32,351 bases of DNA from Bacillota bacterium (GCA_023407175.1 JAEYMU010000029.1:1-32351), one strand, 5' to 3'; shown: positions 1 to 7,965, numbered from the stretch's first letter. Numbers and translations are program-made. Notes: generated from the sequence alone by a model not told the origin.

Positions 1-53
1 TTCACTTCCTGCTTTAGTATAATTATTTTCGCTGCGATGAGCAGAATGCATAT

Positions 54-130
54 CTGGGTGTGGCGCAGTTTGGTAGCGTGCTTGAATGGGGTTCAAGAGG
101 CCGGAGGTTCAAATCCTCTCACCCAGACCA
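54..130 (+). tRNA. tRNA-Pro (anticodon GGG)
   Basis: A complete 77-nt cloverleaf can be folded. The acceptor stem CTGGGTG pairs with CACCCAG, followed by discriminator A and an encoded CCA. The anticodon stem CTTGA/TCAAG encloses the loop ATGGGGT, giving anticodon GGG, which reads proline CCC/CCU codons. The T arm contains GGTTCAAATCC. The gene sits next to a phage-type integrase, and tRNA 3' ends are the usual attachment sites of such elements. No second copy of the tRNA 3' end was found in this window, so the other attachment site is outside it or lost. Confidence 0.96.
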
Positions 131-144
131 ATATTTATACAATA

Positions 145-172
145 GGAGCTACTCGGTCCGAGTGGCTTTTAT
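145..172 (+). terminator. Terminator of the tRNA-Pro gene
   Basis: A short stem-loop (GCTACTCGG / CCGAGTGGC, including one G-T pair) is followed directly by TTTTATT, about 20 bases after the tRNA. This fits a rho-independent terminator on the plus strand. Confidence 0.6.
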
Positions 173-304
173 TGCATCTATAGTTCCAAACCCCTTTATT
201 CTAGGGCATTTTAGCAGTTGAAACCCTCGTTGCGTTGATATCAATGGAGGTCATTTTAAGCGCCTTCACATGAATAAAAACGCACTCGATATTCAGTGTT
301 TTCA

Positions 305-351
305 AGGTCCTAATGCGAAGTTCTAAAAGTCCTAATGCAAAGTCCTAATAG
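305..351. repeat. Direct repeats, probable integrase arm-type binding sites
   Basis: Four near-identical units of consensus GTCCTAAT start at 307, 320 (degenerate, GTTCTAAA), 329 and 342. Two of them extend to AGTCCTAATGC-like 11-mers. They lie between the tRNA and the stop of the integrase gene. Tn916-like and lambda-like integrases bind short direct repeats just inside the element ends with their N-terminal domain. Assigning these repeats as arm sites is inference from position and pattern. Confidence 0.5.
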
Positions 352-375
352 ATACCTGCAAAATTTTGTCCCTTT

Positions 376-1782
376 TTAGACCGCTATCTGTTCAAATGTC
401 TCTTTTTGTTCCAATTCTTCATATGGAGTGTACTCCAGTTTGAACACGGAATTCAATGTTTCGCCCGCTCTCAGCCTGACCTTGATATTATCATGCGCAT
501 AGTGCATTGTCGTATCGAGGTCGGCATGGCGGAGCCAGGATTGGATTTCCTGCTCGGCAAAACCAAGGGAACGAAGCAAGGTCGCCGTGCTGTGCCGCAA
601 TTCATGCTGTGTAATGACCGGTTCGATTTCAAGTAGTCTCAGTTCCTTCTGGAGCCTGCCATTCAAATAATCCAGCCCAAAACGGCTGCCATCCGATTTG
701 CGGCAGCAGATATAGTCGCTCTCCACAAACCTGTTCCCATAGAATTCGGCACATTTGCGCTGGTACTCCCTCAGCCTGTACAGGAAGGATTTTACGTAAG
801 GCAGTAACGGCATCGGGGCGCGGCTGGCCTTACTCTTTGGTCGCTTTTCATGCGTAGTTTTGACCCGCACGAAGGCATTGTCAATCCGTACAATATCACG
901 GACCCAGTCGATGTCAATCCAGCGGATGCCATGGATTTCGCTCCTGCGCAGGGCATAGAAAGCGGCAAACACGATACCAGCGGCATAGCCATATGTGCAA
1001 TCGTTGTTGGGGTCCTCAAGCTTGGATGGATCCAGAACGTAATTAAGCAGTTTTATAAGCTGTTCCAGGTCCAAGTGCAGGGGCTCCACTTCAATTTTCG
1101 GAAAGATCTTAATAGAATATTTGATGTTGTAGACGGGGTTATCTTCTATCCATTCCTCATCTACCGCGAGATCACAGACCTTCCGAATATTGCTGACCAG
1201 TTTTTTCACGGATTCCTTTCCCAGACCGCCTTTCCCGTCAGTTCGGCCTTCTTCCCCCATGTAATTGACGAACTGCTGGATGGTCCTTCGCTTAACGTCC
1301 AGAAGATACAGGTTCTTCTTTTGAAAGTACGGGATAATGTGCCTATTGAAATTATCTTCATATCCCTCAATGGTTGTATCCTCGATATCATCGAAGGCAT
1401 GCCGCCAGTTTTTGAGCAGGTCAACAAATTTTATTTGGCTTGCTCTCAGGTTGAAGATATCGGCAGGGGGGCCCCCGGTCACAGTGGCTGGTACAGGAGA
1501 GGGTGCCTGGTTTGCAGGCTTTGCTTCTTTCTTTGCTTTGGGTTGAAAGATCAGCATCAGTTTTTCTTCCGGGCTTTTGCGTGGGTCATTCAGCAAATTC
1601 TCATGCTCGTCAACTAATACAACGAATTTTTTATATGCCCGTATCTTGTCCGTCTCCTGTGTTGAAATCCACTTCTGCCTCGTTTTGGATCCGTCTCCAA
1701 TCGGTATGTTCAGAATTGCCTGCCAGTACTTGCTCCTCTTCGTCATCTGTACAGAACCGGTAATGCTGATTGCCTGATTCAT
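376..1782 (-). CDS. Tyrosine-type site-specific integrase
   Basis: This is a 468-residue phage/ICE-type integrase that would insert and excise a mobile element, here probably at the adjacent tRNA-Pro. Residues ~10-65 resemble an arm-binding N-terminal domain, ~115-225 a SAM-like core-binding domain, and ~240-440 the catalytic domain. The catalytic set is visible: Arg279 in YALRRSEI, HxxR at His393/Arg396 in HELRHS, His419 in LRHAD and nucleophile Tyr428 in MHYAH. AAAGGAGA lies 7 bases before the ATG, which supports the start. The gene faces the tRNA with its 3' end, and the excisionase lies just upstream on the same strand, the Tn916-like int/xis layout. It appears intact, although the element around it looks incomplete. 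Confidence 0.95.
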   Translation of the reverse strand: MNQAISITGSVQMTKRSKYWQAILNIPIGDGSKTRQKWISTQETDKIRAYKKFVVLVDEHENLLNDPRKSPEEKLMLIFQPKAKKEAKPANQAPSPVPATVTGGPPADIFNLRASQIKFVDLLKNWRHAFDDIEDTTIEGYEDNFNRHIIPYFQKKNLYLLDVKRRTIQQFVNYMGEEGRTDGKGGLGKESVKKLVSNIRKVCDLAVDEEWIEDNPVYNIKYSIKIFPKIEVEPLHLDLEQLIKLLNYVLDPSKLEDPNNDCTYGYAAGIVFAAFYALRRSEIHGIRWIDIDWVRDIVRIDNAFVRVKTTHEKRPKSKASRAPMPLLPYVKSFLYRLREYQRKCAEFYGNRFVESDYICCRKSDGSRFGLDYLNGRLQKELRLLEIEPVITQHELRHSTATLLRSLGFAEQEIQSWLRHADLDTTMHYAHDNIKVRLRAGETLNSVFKLEYTPYEELEQKETFEQIAV

Positions 1783-1889
1783 TTTAGTGTCTCCTTTTAC
1801 CCATAAGCTCGCTCCTTTCTCTTAAAACGCTCGTTGCATCTTAATCGTACTACTTCGAAGCAAGCGATAACAGGTAGTGCGGCACGAAA

Positions 1890-2078
1890 TTATTCTTTTT
1901 GCGTGCGGTTGATATAGTCGATAACGCTTTTCTTTGGAATGATATATTTGCCAGTTTCATTCAACCGCTTGGCCTGAATCTGATTCGTAGATAACAATCT
2001 ATATGCAGAATTTTTACCGACACGAAGCATGGCACGCATTTCCGAAAAGCTGACAATATCATTATACTGTTCAAACAT
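1890..2078 (-). CDS. Excisionase-like small HTH protein
   Basis: The product is 62 residues with a MerR/excisionase-type winged helix. The pattern is SFSEMRAMLRVGKNSAYRLL followed by a C-terminal KYIIPKKSVIDYI strand-helix, which is characteristic of Tn916 Xis-type and Firmicutes phage excisionases. It would bind near the element ends and direct the integrase toward excision. AGAGGTGA lies 4 bases before the ATG. It is about 110 bases upstream of the integrase on the same strand, so the two are probably cotranscribed. The family call is firm. Function as excisionase, rather than as a general DNA-binding factor, is inferred from the neighbour. Confidence 0.85.
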   Translation of the reverse strand: MFEQYNDIVSFSEMRAMLRVGKNSAYRLLSTNQIQAKRLNETGKYIIPKKSVIDYINRTQKE

Positions 2079-2130
2079 GTAGTCACCTCTTAACGGATTT
2101 CTTTTCAGGAGAAAACTGTATCTTTCTGAG

Positions 2131-2163
2131 AAATAAAAAAACCACAGTTTTTTAACTGCGGTC
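2131..2163 (-). terminator. Rho-independent terminator (minus strand)
   Basis: On the minus strand ACCGCAGTT and AACTGTGGT form a 9-bp stem with one mismatch and an AAAA loop. It is followed by TTTTTTTATTTC. It lies just downstream of the FMN reductase pseudogene, which it presumably once terminated, and upstream of the excisionase gene. Confidence 0.8.
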
Positions 2164-2187
2164 GCGAGGCTTGCGATTATTAAAGTA

Positions 2188-2700
2188 TCAGCGCAGTGTT
2201 TTCAAAGCGCCGGCCCATACGATCACCTGGTTGAGTTTGATATCTACTTCTGCTTCATGGCGGGAATCGGGTTTAAACTCGCTGAAATTCTCAAGAGAAA
2301 GCCACCTGTGCACGAACGTCCGCAATTTGGAGCTCTGCCATCACGGGACGCAAATTGTTCTACTGCCCTGGCCCCATTCATAGAGCCATAGCTGACAAAT
2401 AATCAATGGCATTTTTTAAAGCGCCTGAGGTTGAATGGTTATACTCGGGGGTCACAAACACATACCCATCAAACTCAGCGATTTTGGGGGACCATGCTTG
2501 AGTATGGGGCTGCATGTATTGTCCCATGGAAGGTGGAAGGGGTTCATCCAGAAGCTGCAAGTGATAATCTGCGATGTCTACCAAATCGTATTGAGCATCG
2601 TTGCGTTTTTGAGCTCTGTCAAAGACCTATTGTGCAACCGCTGCGCCATTCCTTCCGGGGCGTGTGTTGCCAACAGCAAATGGATATCGCAAATCACCAT
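2188..2700 (-). pseudogene. NADPH-dependent FMN reductase, decayed
   Basis: Pieces of a flavodoxin-like NAD(P)H-dependent FMN reductase are spread over two or three frames. Near 2620-2690 there is a TRPGRNGAAVAQ stretch (nucleotide-binding loop) that runs into a TAG at 2627-2629 where relatives have Trp. It continues in frame as VFDRAQKRNDAQYDLVD. Then comes LLDEPLPPSMGQY and FVTPEYNHSTSGALKNAIDYL (2378-2584). After a frameshift and a probable small deletion the C-terminal part follows as YGSMNGARAVEQ and, after a further frameshift, LENFSEFKPD and WAGALKTLR, ending at 2188. Intact relatives are roughly 180-200 residues. The nonsense codon plus several frame changes make it non-functional. 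The original start is no longer clear, so the right-hand boundary is approximate. Confidence 0.85.
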
Positions 2701-2785
2701 AACCCAGTTATCTTATTGGCTAAATATGTGAAAACTTATGATGCCACCCTGGAACTATATCATGCTTGAATGACATCACAAGAAT

Positions 2786-2819
2786 GGGCTGGCTTAACTC
2801 TTAAAAGAAAAGCCAGCCC
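2786..2819. repeat. Perfect 10-bp inverted repeat
   Basis: GGGCTGGCTT (2786-2795) and AAGCCAGCCC (2810-2819) form a perfect stem with a 14-base A/T-rich loop. There is no good U-tract on either side, so it could be a weak bidirectional terminator or an end of the inserted debris. It lies between the FMN reductase remnant and an unrecognised degenerate stretch. Confidence 0.6.
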
Positions 2820-2864
2820 GTGGTTTCTGATGTCAGTTCCGCCGTATTTGCCACGCTTCCCCGG

Positions 2865-3160
2865 CTATGGGGGTATTTCAGGCTGCCGGTGGCTGCCGGC
2901 ATCATAGCTCTGCTTGTACCGCTCCTTTGCCAGAGTAGTGCATACCGCAGAGGCTCCCCCATAGTCTACTGGGGGCCGTGAGGAAGTATCATTATTCCCA
3001 TGCGTGTCATCGCGGGCCAGCTCGCCGCAGCTGGTTCTAAGGTATCGTTTATCGCTCCTGCATCATATGCTATCGTCGCGCCGATCCTTTGCCGCTTGCC
3101 GTTAGGCAGCATAGGGATAGTACCTGAAATACCGTATATGAAGTTTTCAAGGTCCACGGG
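2865..3160 (-). pseudogene. Unrecognised degenerate coding stretch
   Basis: Two overlapping minus-strand frames look protein-like here but neither is a complete gene. One (2966-3157) reads through NFIYGISGTIPMLPNGK and AYDAGAINDTLEP. The other ends at 2865 and reads VDYGGASAVCTTLAKERY. The simplest reading is one gene broken by a frameshift near 2985. I do not recognise the family and assign no function. It lies within the mobile-element remnant, between the HTH gene and the excisionase. Confidence 0.3.
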
Positions 3161-3175
3161 CCAGCTTTTGCCGGC

Positions 3176-3268
3176 CTGTAAAAACTCACCGTTGCAGATG
3201 GGTTTTTACAGAACGGCAACTTTCAATGCCCGCGGGGAGCATGGAAAGGGGCACGCTCCCAAACGGGC
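3176..3268. repeat. Two adjacent stem-loops beside the HTH gene
   Basis: CTGTAAAAAC (3176-3185) pairs perfectly with GTTTTTACAG (3202-3211). A second, nested structure follows: GCCCG (3228-3232) with CGGGC (3264-3268) outside, and GGGAGC (3235-3240) with GCTCCC (3255-3260) inside. They lie just downstream of the stop of the minus-strand HTH gene at 3276, so one may act in transcript ending. Neither has a convincing U-tract. Confidence 0.5.
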
Positions 3269-3275
3269 AATGGGA

Positions 3276-3518
3276 TTATGCTACCTTAAAAGCAAGGATT
3301 TTGATAATAAGCTTTGTTTCAAGCCTGCGACGGATTTCATCATCTACAATTAAATGTGAATCCCCATTTTCATCGTAAAAACGCTTGGTAGACAGAGCGG
3401 TTATGTATCTTTCATAATGCCTGAGTACAGCGTTGATGGCGTCAATGTTACCTGTCGCTGCCGAGCAAATAATTGGGAACGGAAGCAATTTTATGTCTCG
3501 GAACTTATACTTCTTCAT
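3276..3518 (-). CDS. Tn916-type helix-turn-helix regulator
   Basis: The product is 80 residues. It matches the small HTH proteins found beside a sigma-like factor in Tn916/Tn1549-type elements. The diagnostic pattern is MKKYKFRDIKLLPFPII followed by AATGNIDAINAVLRHYERYI, then the acidic HLIVDDEIRRRLETKLI segment. In Tn916 the corresponding proteins act in regulation of transfer and excision. The start overlaps the 3' end of the sigma-like gene by 14 bases on the same strand, which indicates translational coupling. The gene appears intact. The role is inferred from the family. Confidence 0.85.
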   Translation of the reverse strand: MKKYKFRDIKLLPFPIICSAATGNIDAINAVLRHYERYITALSTKRFYDENGDSHLIVDDEIRRRLETKLIIKILAFKVA

Positions 3519-4107
3519 TCACTTTTCCCTCCAATAGTTTTTTTAGCTGCTTGAGTGAGCTTGTCCGTTGATACTGGACGGTACTGCGTACCATGTTTAG
3601 CCTATCTCCTATTTCTTGATCCGTCATATCCAGGAAATAAGATAACAGAATAATGTCCCGCTTTTCCTCAGGCAAGGTGGCCAGCGCTTCACTGATCGGA
3701 TCGCTTTTTATAGCGATTCTAAATCCTAAAACGTCAAAGTAGTTTTTATCGATGAGATACTCGTCCATAGTAGTAAGCTGTGCCAACCCCTGAGGTGGCA
3801 GTTCTATGAAAGACATTTCATGCTGCCGAACCCACCGTGTTTCGCGTACACAGTCACGGTATTCGCCACGCAATACCTTTTTGCAGTAACTGTCAAATTG
3901 GTGCCTAATGGTTTTCCGCTGGGAATAGGAGAGTTCCGTAGAGATCACCTCCTTCCGTGACCGCAAGGCGGTGTTCTGTTCCCTTTCATCTACTATCCCG
4001 TTTTGAAAATGAATTTTGCCAAAGTTATAGGAATGGATTGGAAATTTAACATTAATGGCACAATCTTCGTGTCTCCGGACTATTGCTGAACCTCCATCTT
4101 TTCCCAA
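3505..4107 (-). CDS. ICE-type sigma-70 family factor (start uncertain)
   Basis: The C-terminal ~145 residues match the short sigma-70-like factors of Tn916/Tn1549-type elements. They contain SYSQRKTIRHQFDSYCKKVLRGE near the functional N-terminus and a sigma region 4 helix-turn-helix (LPEEKRDIILLSYF, then MTDQEIGDRLNMVRSTVQYQR). The first ~55 residues of the longest frame do not resemble the family. A near-perfect Shine-Dalgarno AAGGAGGTGA stands at about 3942-3951, and six bases later, exactly where an ATG would be expected, is ACG (3937-3939). The GTG at 3946-3948 overlaps the Shine-Dalgarno. The native start may therefore have mutated, and the gene may be poorly expressed. The stop overlaps the HTH gene. 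Confidence 0.75.
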   Translation of the reverse strand: MGKDGGSAIVRRHEDCAINVKFPIHSYNFGKIHFQNGIVDEREQNTALRSRKEVISTELSYSQRKTIRHQFDSYCKKVLRGEYRDCVRETRWVRQHEMSFIELPPQGLAQLTTMDEYLIDKNYFDVLGFRIAIKSDPISEALATLPEEKRDIILLSYFLDMTDQEIGDRLNMVRSTVQYQRTSSLKQLKKLLEGKVNEEV

Positions 4108-4119
4108 AATATAAATAGC

Positions 4120-4145
4120 CGGATCTACAGGGATATGTAGATCCG
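4120..4145. repeat. Perfect 10-bp hairpin upstream of the sigma-like gene
   Basis: CGGATCTACA (4120-4129) and TGTAGATCCG (4136-4145) enclose a 6-base loop. On the minus strand it is followed by GGCTATTTATATTTT, so it may be a terminator of upstream read-through. It could also be an operator for the sigma/HTH pair. It marks the right edge of recognisable integrative-element sequence. Confidence 0.6.
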
Positions 4146-4242
4146 ACCACCAGATGATTTATTTAATAACACCCCGAAATTCTTTAGCTTGGACCTTTCT
4201 TTCCCGGCTTCATGTGTTATTGTTTTGTTTTATGATTTGAGG

Positions 4243-5883
4243 CTAAATTGGGGATAGTTCAAAATGTCCTATCAAATTTTTAAGTGATTCCGCTTGACTT
4301 GAGATTTCTTCACTCGTAGATGCGCTTTCTTCAGCGGTTGCAGAATTATTTTGTACTACAGCGGATACTTGTATAATACCCTCACTAATTTCTGCGATGT
4401 TATTTGCTTGGGCGTTGGATTCGGTTGCAATCTCCTGAATCAGAACAGCGGAATGTTCTATGCTATCGATAATCTCTATTAAAGCATCCGCGGTTTCGTT
4501 TGCAATCTTCATTCCCTGCTGTACCTTGGTAATCGTTTCATTAATTAGGTTTTCAGTCTCCGAGGCCGCTTCCGCACTTTTTATGGCAAGACTGCGTACT
4601 TCTTGAGCTACTACTGCAAATCCCTTACCTTGATGTCCCGCCCTGGCTGCCTCAACCGCTGCATTAAGAGCAAGTATATTTGTTTGAAATGCTATATTAT
4701 CAATGACTTTTATAATACTAGCTATACTGGAGGATGCAGAGTTAATCGCATCCATAGAATTTAGCATTTGTTGCATCTGGCTATTTCCATCCGATGCGCT
4801 CTGCTTGACCATAGCAGTCAATTCGTTGGCTTTAACTGCATTAATTGCCGTATTCCTAATCTGTTCTTTAATATTAGCAATTGTTCCTGTTAATTGTTCT
4901 ATCACAAGGGACTGTTCCATTGCGCCTTTTGACAATTGCTGGCTAACGTCTGATACCTGCTTTGTGCCAATCGCGACTTGCTCGGCTGACTGATCTATTT
5001 CAAGTAACGCTCTATTTAATTCATCTCCAATTATATTTATCGAATTTTTGATTTCTATAAAATCCCCAACAAATTCTGCGTTTATCCGTTCTGTCATATT
5101 GCCGGATGCAATTTCGGATAAAACACGTTTTGTTTCAGAAATATAATAAGCAATTGAATCAACAGCACTTTTTAAATTGTTGTTGATTGCTTCAAAATTT
5201 TTTCTATCTTCAACTGTATATTTGTTGGAATCCCCTAAAGAAAATACTAAAGATAGGTTCCCTTCTGATAGTTGCTTTAAATTCGCCTCTAGTTTTTTAA
5301 CTTCAGCTTTATTATATAGCCTTGAGCTTACAATTTCTGTTATGTTTGCCATGGTTTCAATATAACCAATTTTGTCACCATCTGAATTATACAGATATGC
5401 ACAATCAACTTGAACAATACCCCGAGGATGCGCGTATTCAAAATGGGTTTCGCCCGATTTTAACCGTTCCATAAAGCAATCCTTTGTATTACATACGCCA
5501 GTCTCAAGGCTGCTACAATGTTTTCCTAAAAAATCTTTTCTCTCGATCTTAGTTTCTTTTTCTGTTCGACGATTGATAAACGTAAAATTCATATCCATAT
5601 CAGTCACGCGAATAGGTAATGGAATTTCATCTAATATGCTTTCATACCAGAAACATTTGTCCGCTAAATGTTTCATCTCTGAATTAATATTTATTGAAAT
5701 GAATATTCCAAGCCCAGCTATTGATACATTGAGCACAATAATATAGATTGCGTTGAAATTTGTGGATAGTAGAAGAAAGGTTAATGTTACTAAGATTACT
5801 GTAATAAAAAATGCAAATAACACTTTAATACCGATTTTTATACTGTTTAGCATTAGTAACCCTCTTTTTATTTCGTTTAGCAT
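4243..5883 (-). CDS. Methyl-accepting chemotaxis protein with cytoplasmic PAS domain
   Basis: This 546-residue chemoreceptor would pass signals to CheA/CheW. Two hydrophobic segments (~18-40 and ~45-65) are separated by only a few residues, so there is almost no extracellular domain. A PAS-like domain (~75-185, ending IGYIETMANITEI) follows, then HAMP-like segments (SEGNLSLVFSL, ASGNMTERI) and the signalling domain (~300-540). The conserved hairpin FQTNILALNAAVEAARAG is at ~399-416. Sensing is probably intracellular or in the membrane. Two starts are possible. The ATG at 5883 has a weak site. The ATG ten codons on (5853) has AGAGGG six bases upstream and may be preferred. No chemotaxis genes adjoin it. 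Confidence 0.92.
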   Translation of the reverse strand: MLNEIKRGLLMLNSIKIGIKVLFAFFITVILVTLTFLLLSTNFNAIYIIVLNVSIAGLGIFISININSEMKHLADKCFWYESILDEIPLPIRVTDMDMNFTFINRRTEKETKIERKDFLGKHCSSLETGVCNTKDCFMERLKSGETHFEYAHPRGIVQVDCAYLYNSDGDKIGYIETMANITEIVSSRLYNKAEVKKLEANLKQLSEGNLSLVFSLGDSNKYTVEDRKNFEAINNNLKSAVDSIAYYISETKRVLSEIASGNMTERINAEFVGDFIEIKNSINIIGDELNRALLEIDQSAEQVAIGTKQVSDVSQQLSKGAMEQSLVIEQLTGTIANIKEQIRNTAINAVKANELTAMVKQSASDGNSQMQQMLNSMDAINSASSSIASIIKVIDNIAFQTNILALNAAVEAARAGHQGKGFAVVAQEVRSLAIKSAEAASETENLINETITKVQQGMKIANETADALIEIIDSIEHSAVLIQEIATESNAQANNIAEISEGIIQVSAVVQNNSATAEESASTSEEISSQAESLKNLIGHFELSPI

Positions 5884-6560
5884 AATTAAACCCCATCCAT
5901 AGTATTGTGTTTTGTATGTTTTTTAATAATAGTGCCAAACTCTATAAATAAATCTCCATGTTGAACAGAGGCTGGGGCAATATACCCCTGCTAAAGCAGG
6001 TGAATGAAAACCGATATAATTATCAAGCCGCTCTTTTTCAATTTTCCGTCTATACCCTTACTTCTAGTTCAACAGATAATAAACGCCGTGGTCTATGGCA
6101 ATTACCATCTTCGTCTGCTCAACCCAGAAAGTTGGCGGCAGATCAATACCAGTGCAGATAGGGCTTGCTTCAGTCTTGATTTGCCTCTTTTTCGTACTTT
6201 CAAAGTCAGAAATGGCGATGCATAACCACTGGAAACAGATGTGATTCGGTACGGAATATGTACAGAACACATAAGCTTTCGTAATATCTTTGTCTTTGGT
6301 TTCCCAATGGCGTACCTTCCTGTCTGGTAGTTTTTTTTCAAGGTTAAGCACCTCTGTCATGAGAACGGTCGGGATCCATAGGCACACATTGTTTTCATGA
6401 GGGCTGCAAATACATGAGCTATAGTCTTTGCTTTGTTCTGCCAAAGGCAGTGAAGTTAATCCTTTTGGGGATCAGATAACTAAACTAAGCTTCATTCAAC
6501 CGAAACCGAATCTGTAAGCAAACGAGTTGCGCTGCGCTCTTTTAGTCGTTTATGCGATAC
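5884..6560. other. Gap with no recognised gene
   Basis: About 680 bases lie between the chemoreceptor and the VOC protein. A 126-codon minus-strand frame spans 6064-6444 and a second overlapping minus-strand frame spans 6102-6341. Neither resembles a family I know, neither has a convincing ribosome site, and the two compete for the same DNA. The last codons of the longer frame read MVIAIDHG, which is reminiscent of the start of plasmid-segregation ParM proteins, but only eight residues match. A small CCTGCT/AGCAGG hairpin lies near 5988-6001. Degenerate DNA is the most likely reading. Confidence 0.4.
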
Positions 6561-6965
6561 TTATTGAATCATATATTCGCTTGCCCGTATTATTTCTATT
6601 TCATAGCCATCCGGATCTTTAATCCAATAGTATTGTGAAATGTTCTTATCTCTACTTATACAACCCATTTTTTCATGTAATTCATGTGCTTCATCGTAAT
6701 TTTCTATCCTAAACCCACAATGAAATGTATTATCACCAAGATTATATTTGCCGTTTTTGCTCGGGTTATAAATCAATTCCAATTCAAATGTATTATTAAG
6801 ATCCCCTAAAAAAGCAACATCCCGTCCTTTTGTCTCCAAGCGCCGAGTAATATGCATTGACAAAGCTCTTTCATAAAAATCAATGCTACGATCAATATTA
6901 GCTACATAAATACCGGTATGCTTTAATTCAGCCTTTATAGTACTTGAACTGTTTTGTCTAAGCAT
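6561..6965 (-). CDS. VOC/glyoxalase-fold metalloprotein
   Basis: The product is 134 residues with the paired beta-alpha-beta-beta-beta units of the vicinal oxygen chelate superfamily. Family landmarks are LKHTGIYVANIDRSIDFYE with His16, ELELIYNP with a Glu, NTFHCGFRI with a His, and the terminal IKDPDGYEIEIIRA with a Glu. These are the usual metal-ligand positions of lactoylglutathione lyase-like proteins. I prefer the ATG at 6965 because AAGGAGG stands just upstream; the ATG at 6986 precedes that site. It follows the transketolase C-half by about 50 bases on the same strand and could be the last gene of that operon, for example for reactive aldehydes. The substrate is unknown. Confidence 0.85.
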   Translation of the reverse strand: MLRQNSSSTIKAELKHTGIYVANIDRSIDFYERALSMHITRRLETKGRDVAFLGDLNNTFELELIYNPSKNGKYNLGDNTFHCGFRIENYDEAHELHEKMGCISRDKNISQYYWIKDPDGYEIEIIRASEYMIQ

Positions 6966-7017
6966 AACTCCTAACCTCCTTGACATTTTTATTCATCTTT
7001 TTATCCGATGAAGATAA

Positions 7018-7965
7018 TTAAGCATAGCATTTGCCAGCGACGAACTCAAAAACCGCTTTTTGTATGCCACTTGCGTTTAATCCGTAATATTGCAATACTT
7101 CATCGTACGGTCCCGAAGTAGCGTAATTATGGGGAATGCCAATTTTTTTGATAGGGACGGGGAATGTTTCAGCACAGACCTCCTGTACTATAGTACCTAG
7201 GCCACCAACCACGTAGTGCTCTTCCACCGTGACGATCCGGCCAATGGTGCGGGCACAGTCTTCTACCAATTCCCGATCGATAGGATAGACGGTGGGCATA
7301 GCTACTACTCGGGCTTCAACACCTTGCAGGGCAAGTTGTTCGGCAGCATCCAAAACATTAGCAGCCAGGCTGCCGGTTACGATGATAGCAACGTCTCCGC
7401 CTTCACGCTCCACACGGCCTTTGCCAATGACGAAAGGCTTTTCATCGTAGAGATATGGAATAGGATTATTGCCAATACGCATATACACGGGCCCTTGATG
7501 CTCCAGCATGGCACGTACCGCCGTTTTGATTTCCAACGGGTCCTGCGGAGCCAAAACCGTAACACCAGGTATCATACGGATAATAGAAAAATCCTCCAGA
7601 GAATGATGGGTCGAGCCCAAGTCGCTATATGATATCCCACCGTTACGGCCTACAATTTTGACGTTCTGGCGCATATACCCTAAATCGTTACGGAACATTT
7701 CATAGGGCCGGCTGGTGACAAACGGAGCAATGGCACAAAATACTGGTATTTTTCCGGTGGTAGCCAAGCCGCTTGCTATTCCCACAACGCCCTGCTCCAT
7801 AATGCCGAATTCATAGTAGCGATCGCGAAATTCCTTTTTGAAGTTTTCAAATCCGCTGCTTCCGCCGCTATCCGCGCTTAATACTACAATATCGGGATTT
7901 TCACGGGCCACTTCCAAAACGGCTGCCCCGAAAGTCTTTCTCGGATCTGCTCTTTTGCGTTCCAT
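7018..7965 (-). CDS. Transketolase, C-terminal subunit
   Basis: The product is 315 residues and equals the pyrimidine-binding plus C-terminal domains of transketolase. Landmarks are FGIMEQGVVGIASGLA (with the TPP-activating Glu), SDLGSTHHSLEDFSIIR (substrate-site histidines), APQDPLEIKTA and a C-terminal domain with VTVEEHYVVGGLG. It must pair with the N-terminal subunit encoded immediately upstream, with which it shares one base (TAATG). AAGGTGG lies upstream of the ATG. Split transketolases are common in archaea and anaerobes, both as housekeeping enzymes and in dedicated sugar pathways such as the apulose-4-phosphate and sulfoquinovose transketolase routes. The specific donor here is unknown. 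Confidence 0.93.
   Translation of the reverse strand: MERKRADPRKTFGAAVLEVARENPDIVVLSADSGGSSGFENFKKEFRDRYYEFGIMEQGVVGIASGLATTGKIPVFCAIAPFVTSRPYEMFRNDLGYMRQNVKIVGRNGGISYSDLGSTHHSLEDFSIIRMIPGVTVLAPQDPLEIKTAVRAMLEHQGPVYMRIGNNPIPYLYDEKPFVIGKGRVEREGGDVAIIVTGSLAANVLDAAEQLALQGVEARVVAMPTVYPIDRELVEDCARTIGRIVTVEEHYVVGGLGTIVQEVCAETFPVPIKKIGIPHNYATSGPYDEVLQYYGLNASGIQKAVFEFVAGKCYA

Noticed and set aside
305..351. CRISPR array
   Set aside because: The repeats are only about 8-11 bases with 9-13-base spacing and no cas genes; they fit integrase sites better.
850..1617. 255-codon plus-strand open frame
   Set aside because: It lies wholly antisense to the clear tyrosine integrase, and its product resembles no family; a frame shadow.
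2378..2584. Intact 68-residue small protein
   Set aside because: It is the middle part of the broken FMN reductase; homologous pieces flank it on both sides in other frames.
6064..6444. 126-codon minus-strand frame as a real gene
   Set aside because: There is no convincing ribosome site or recognised domain, and a second overlapping frame looks equally plausible; described only as gap content.
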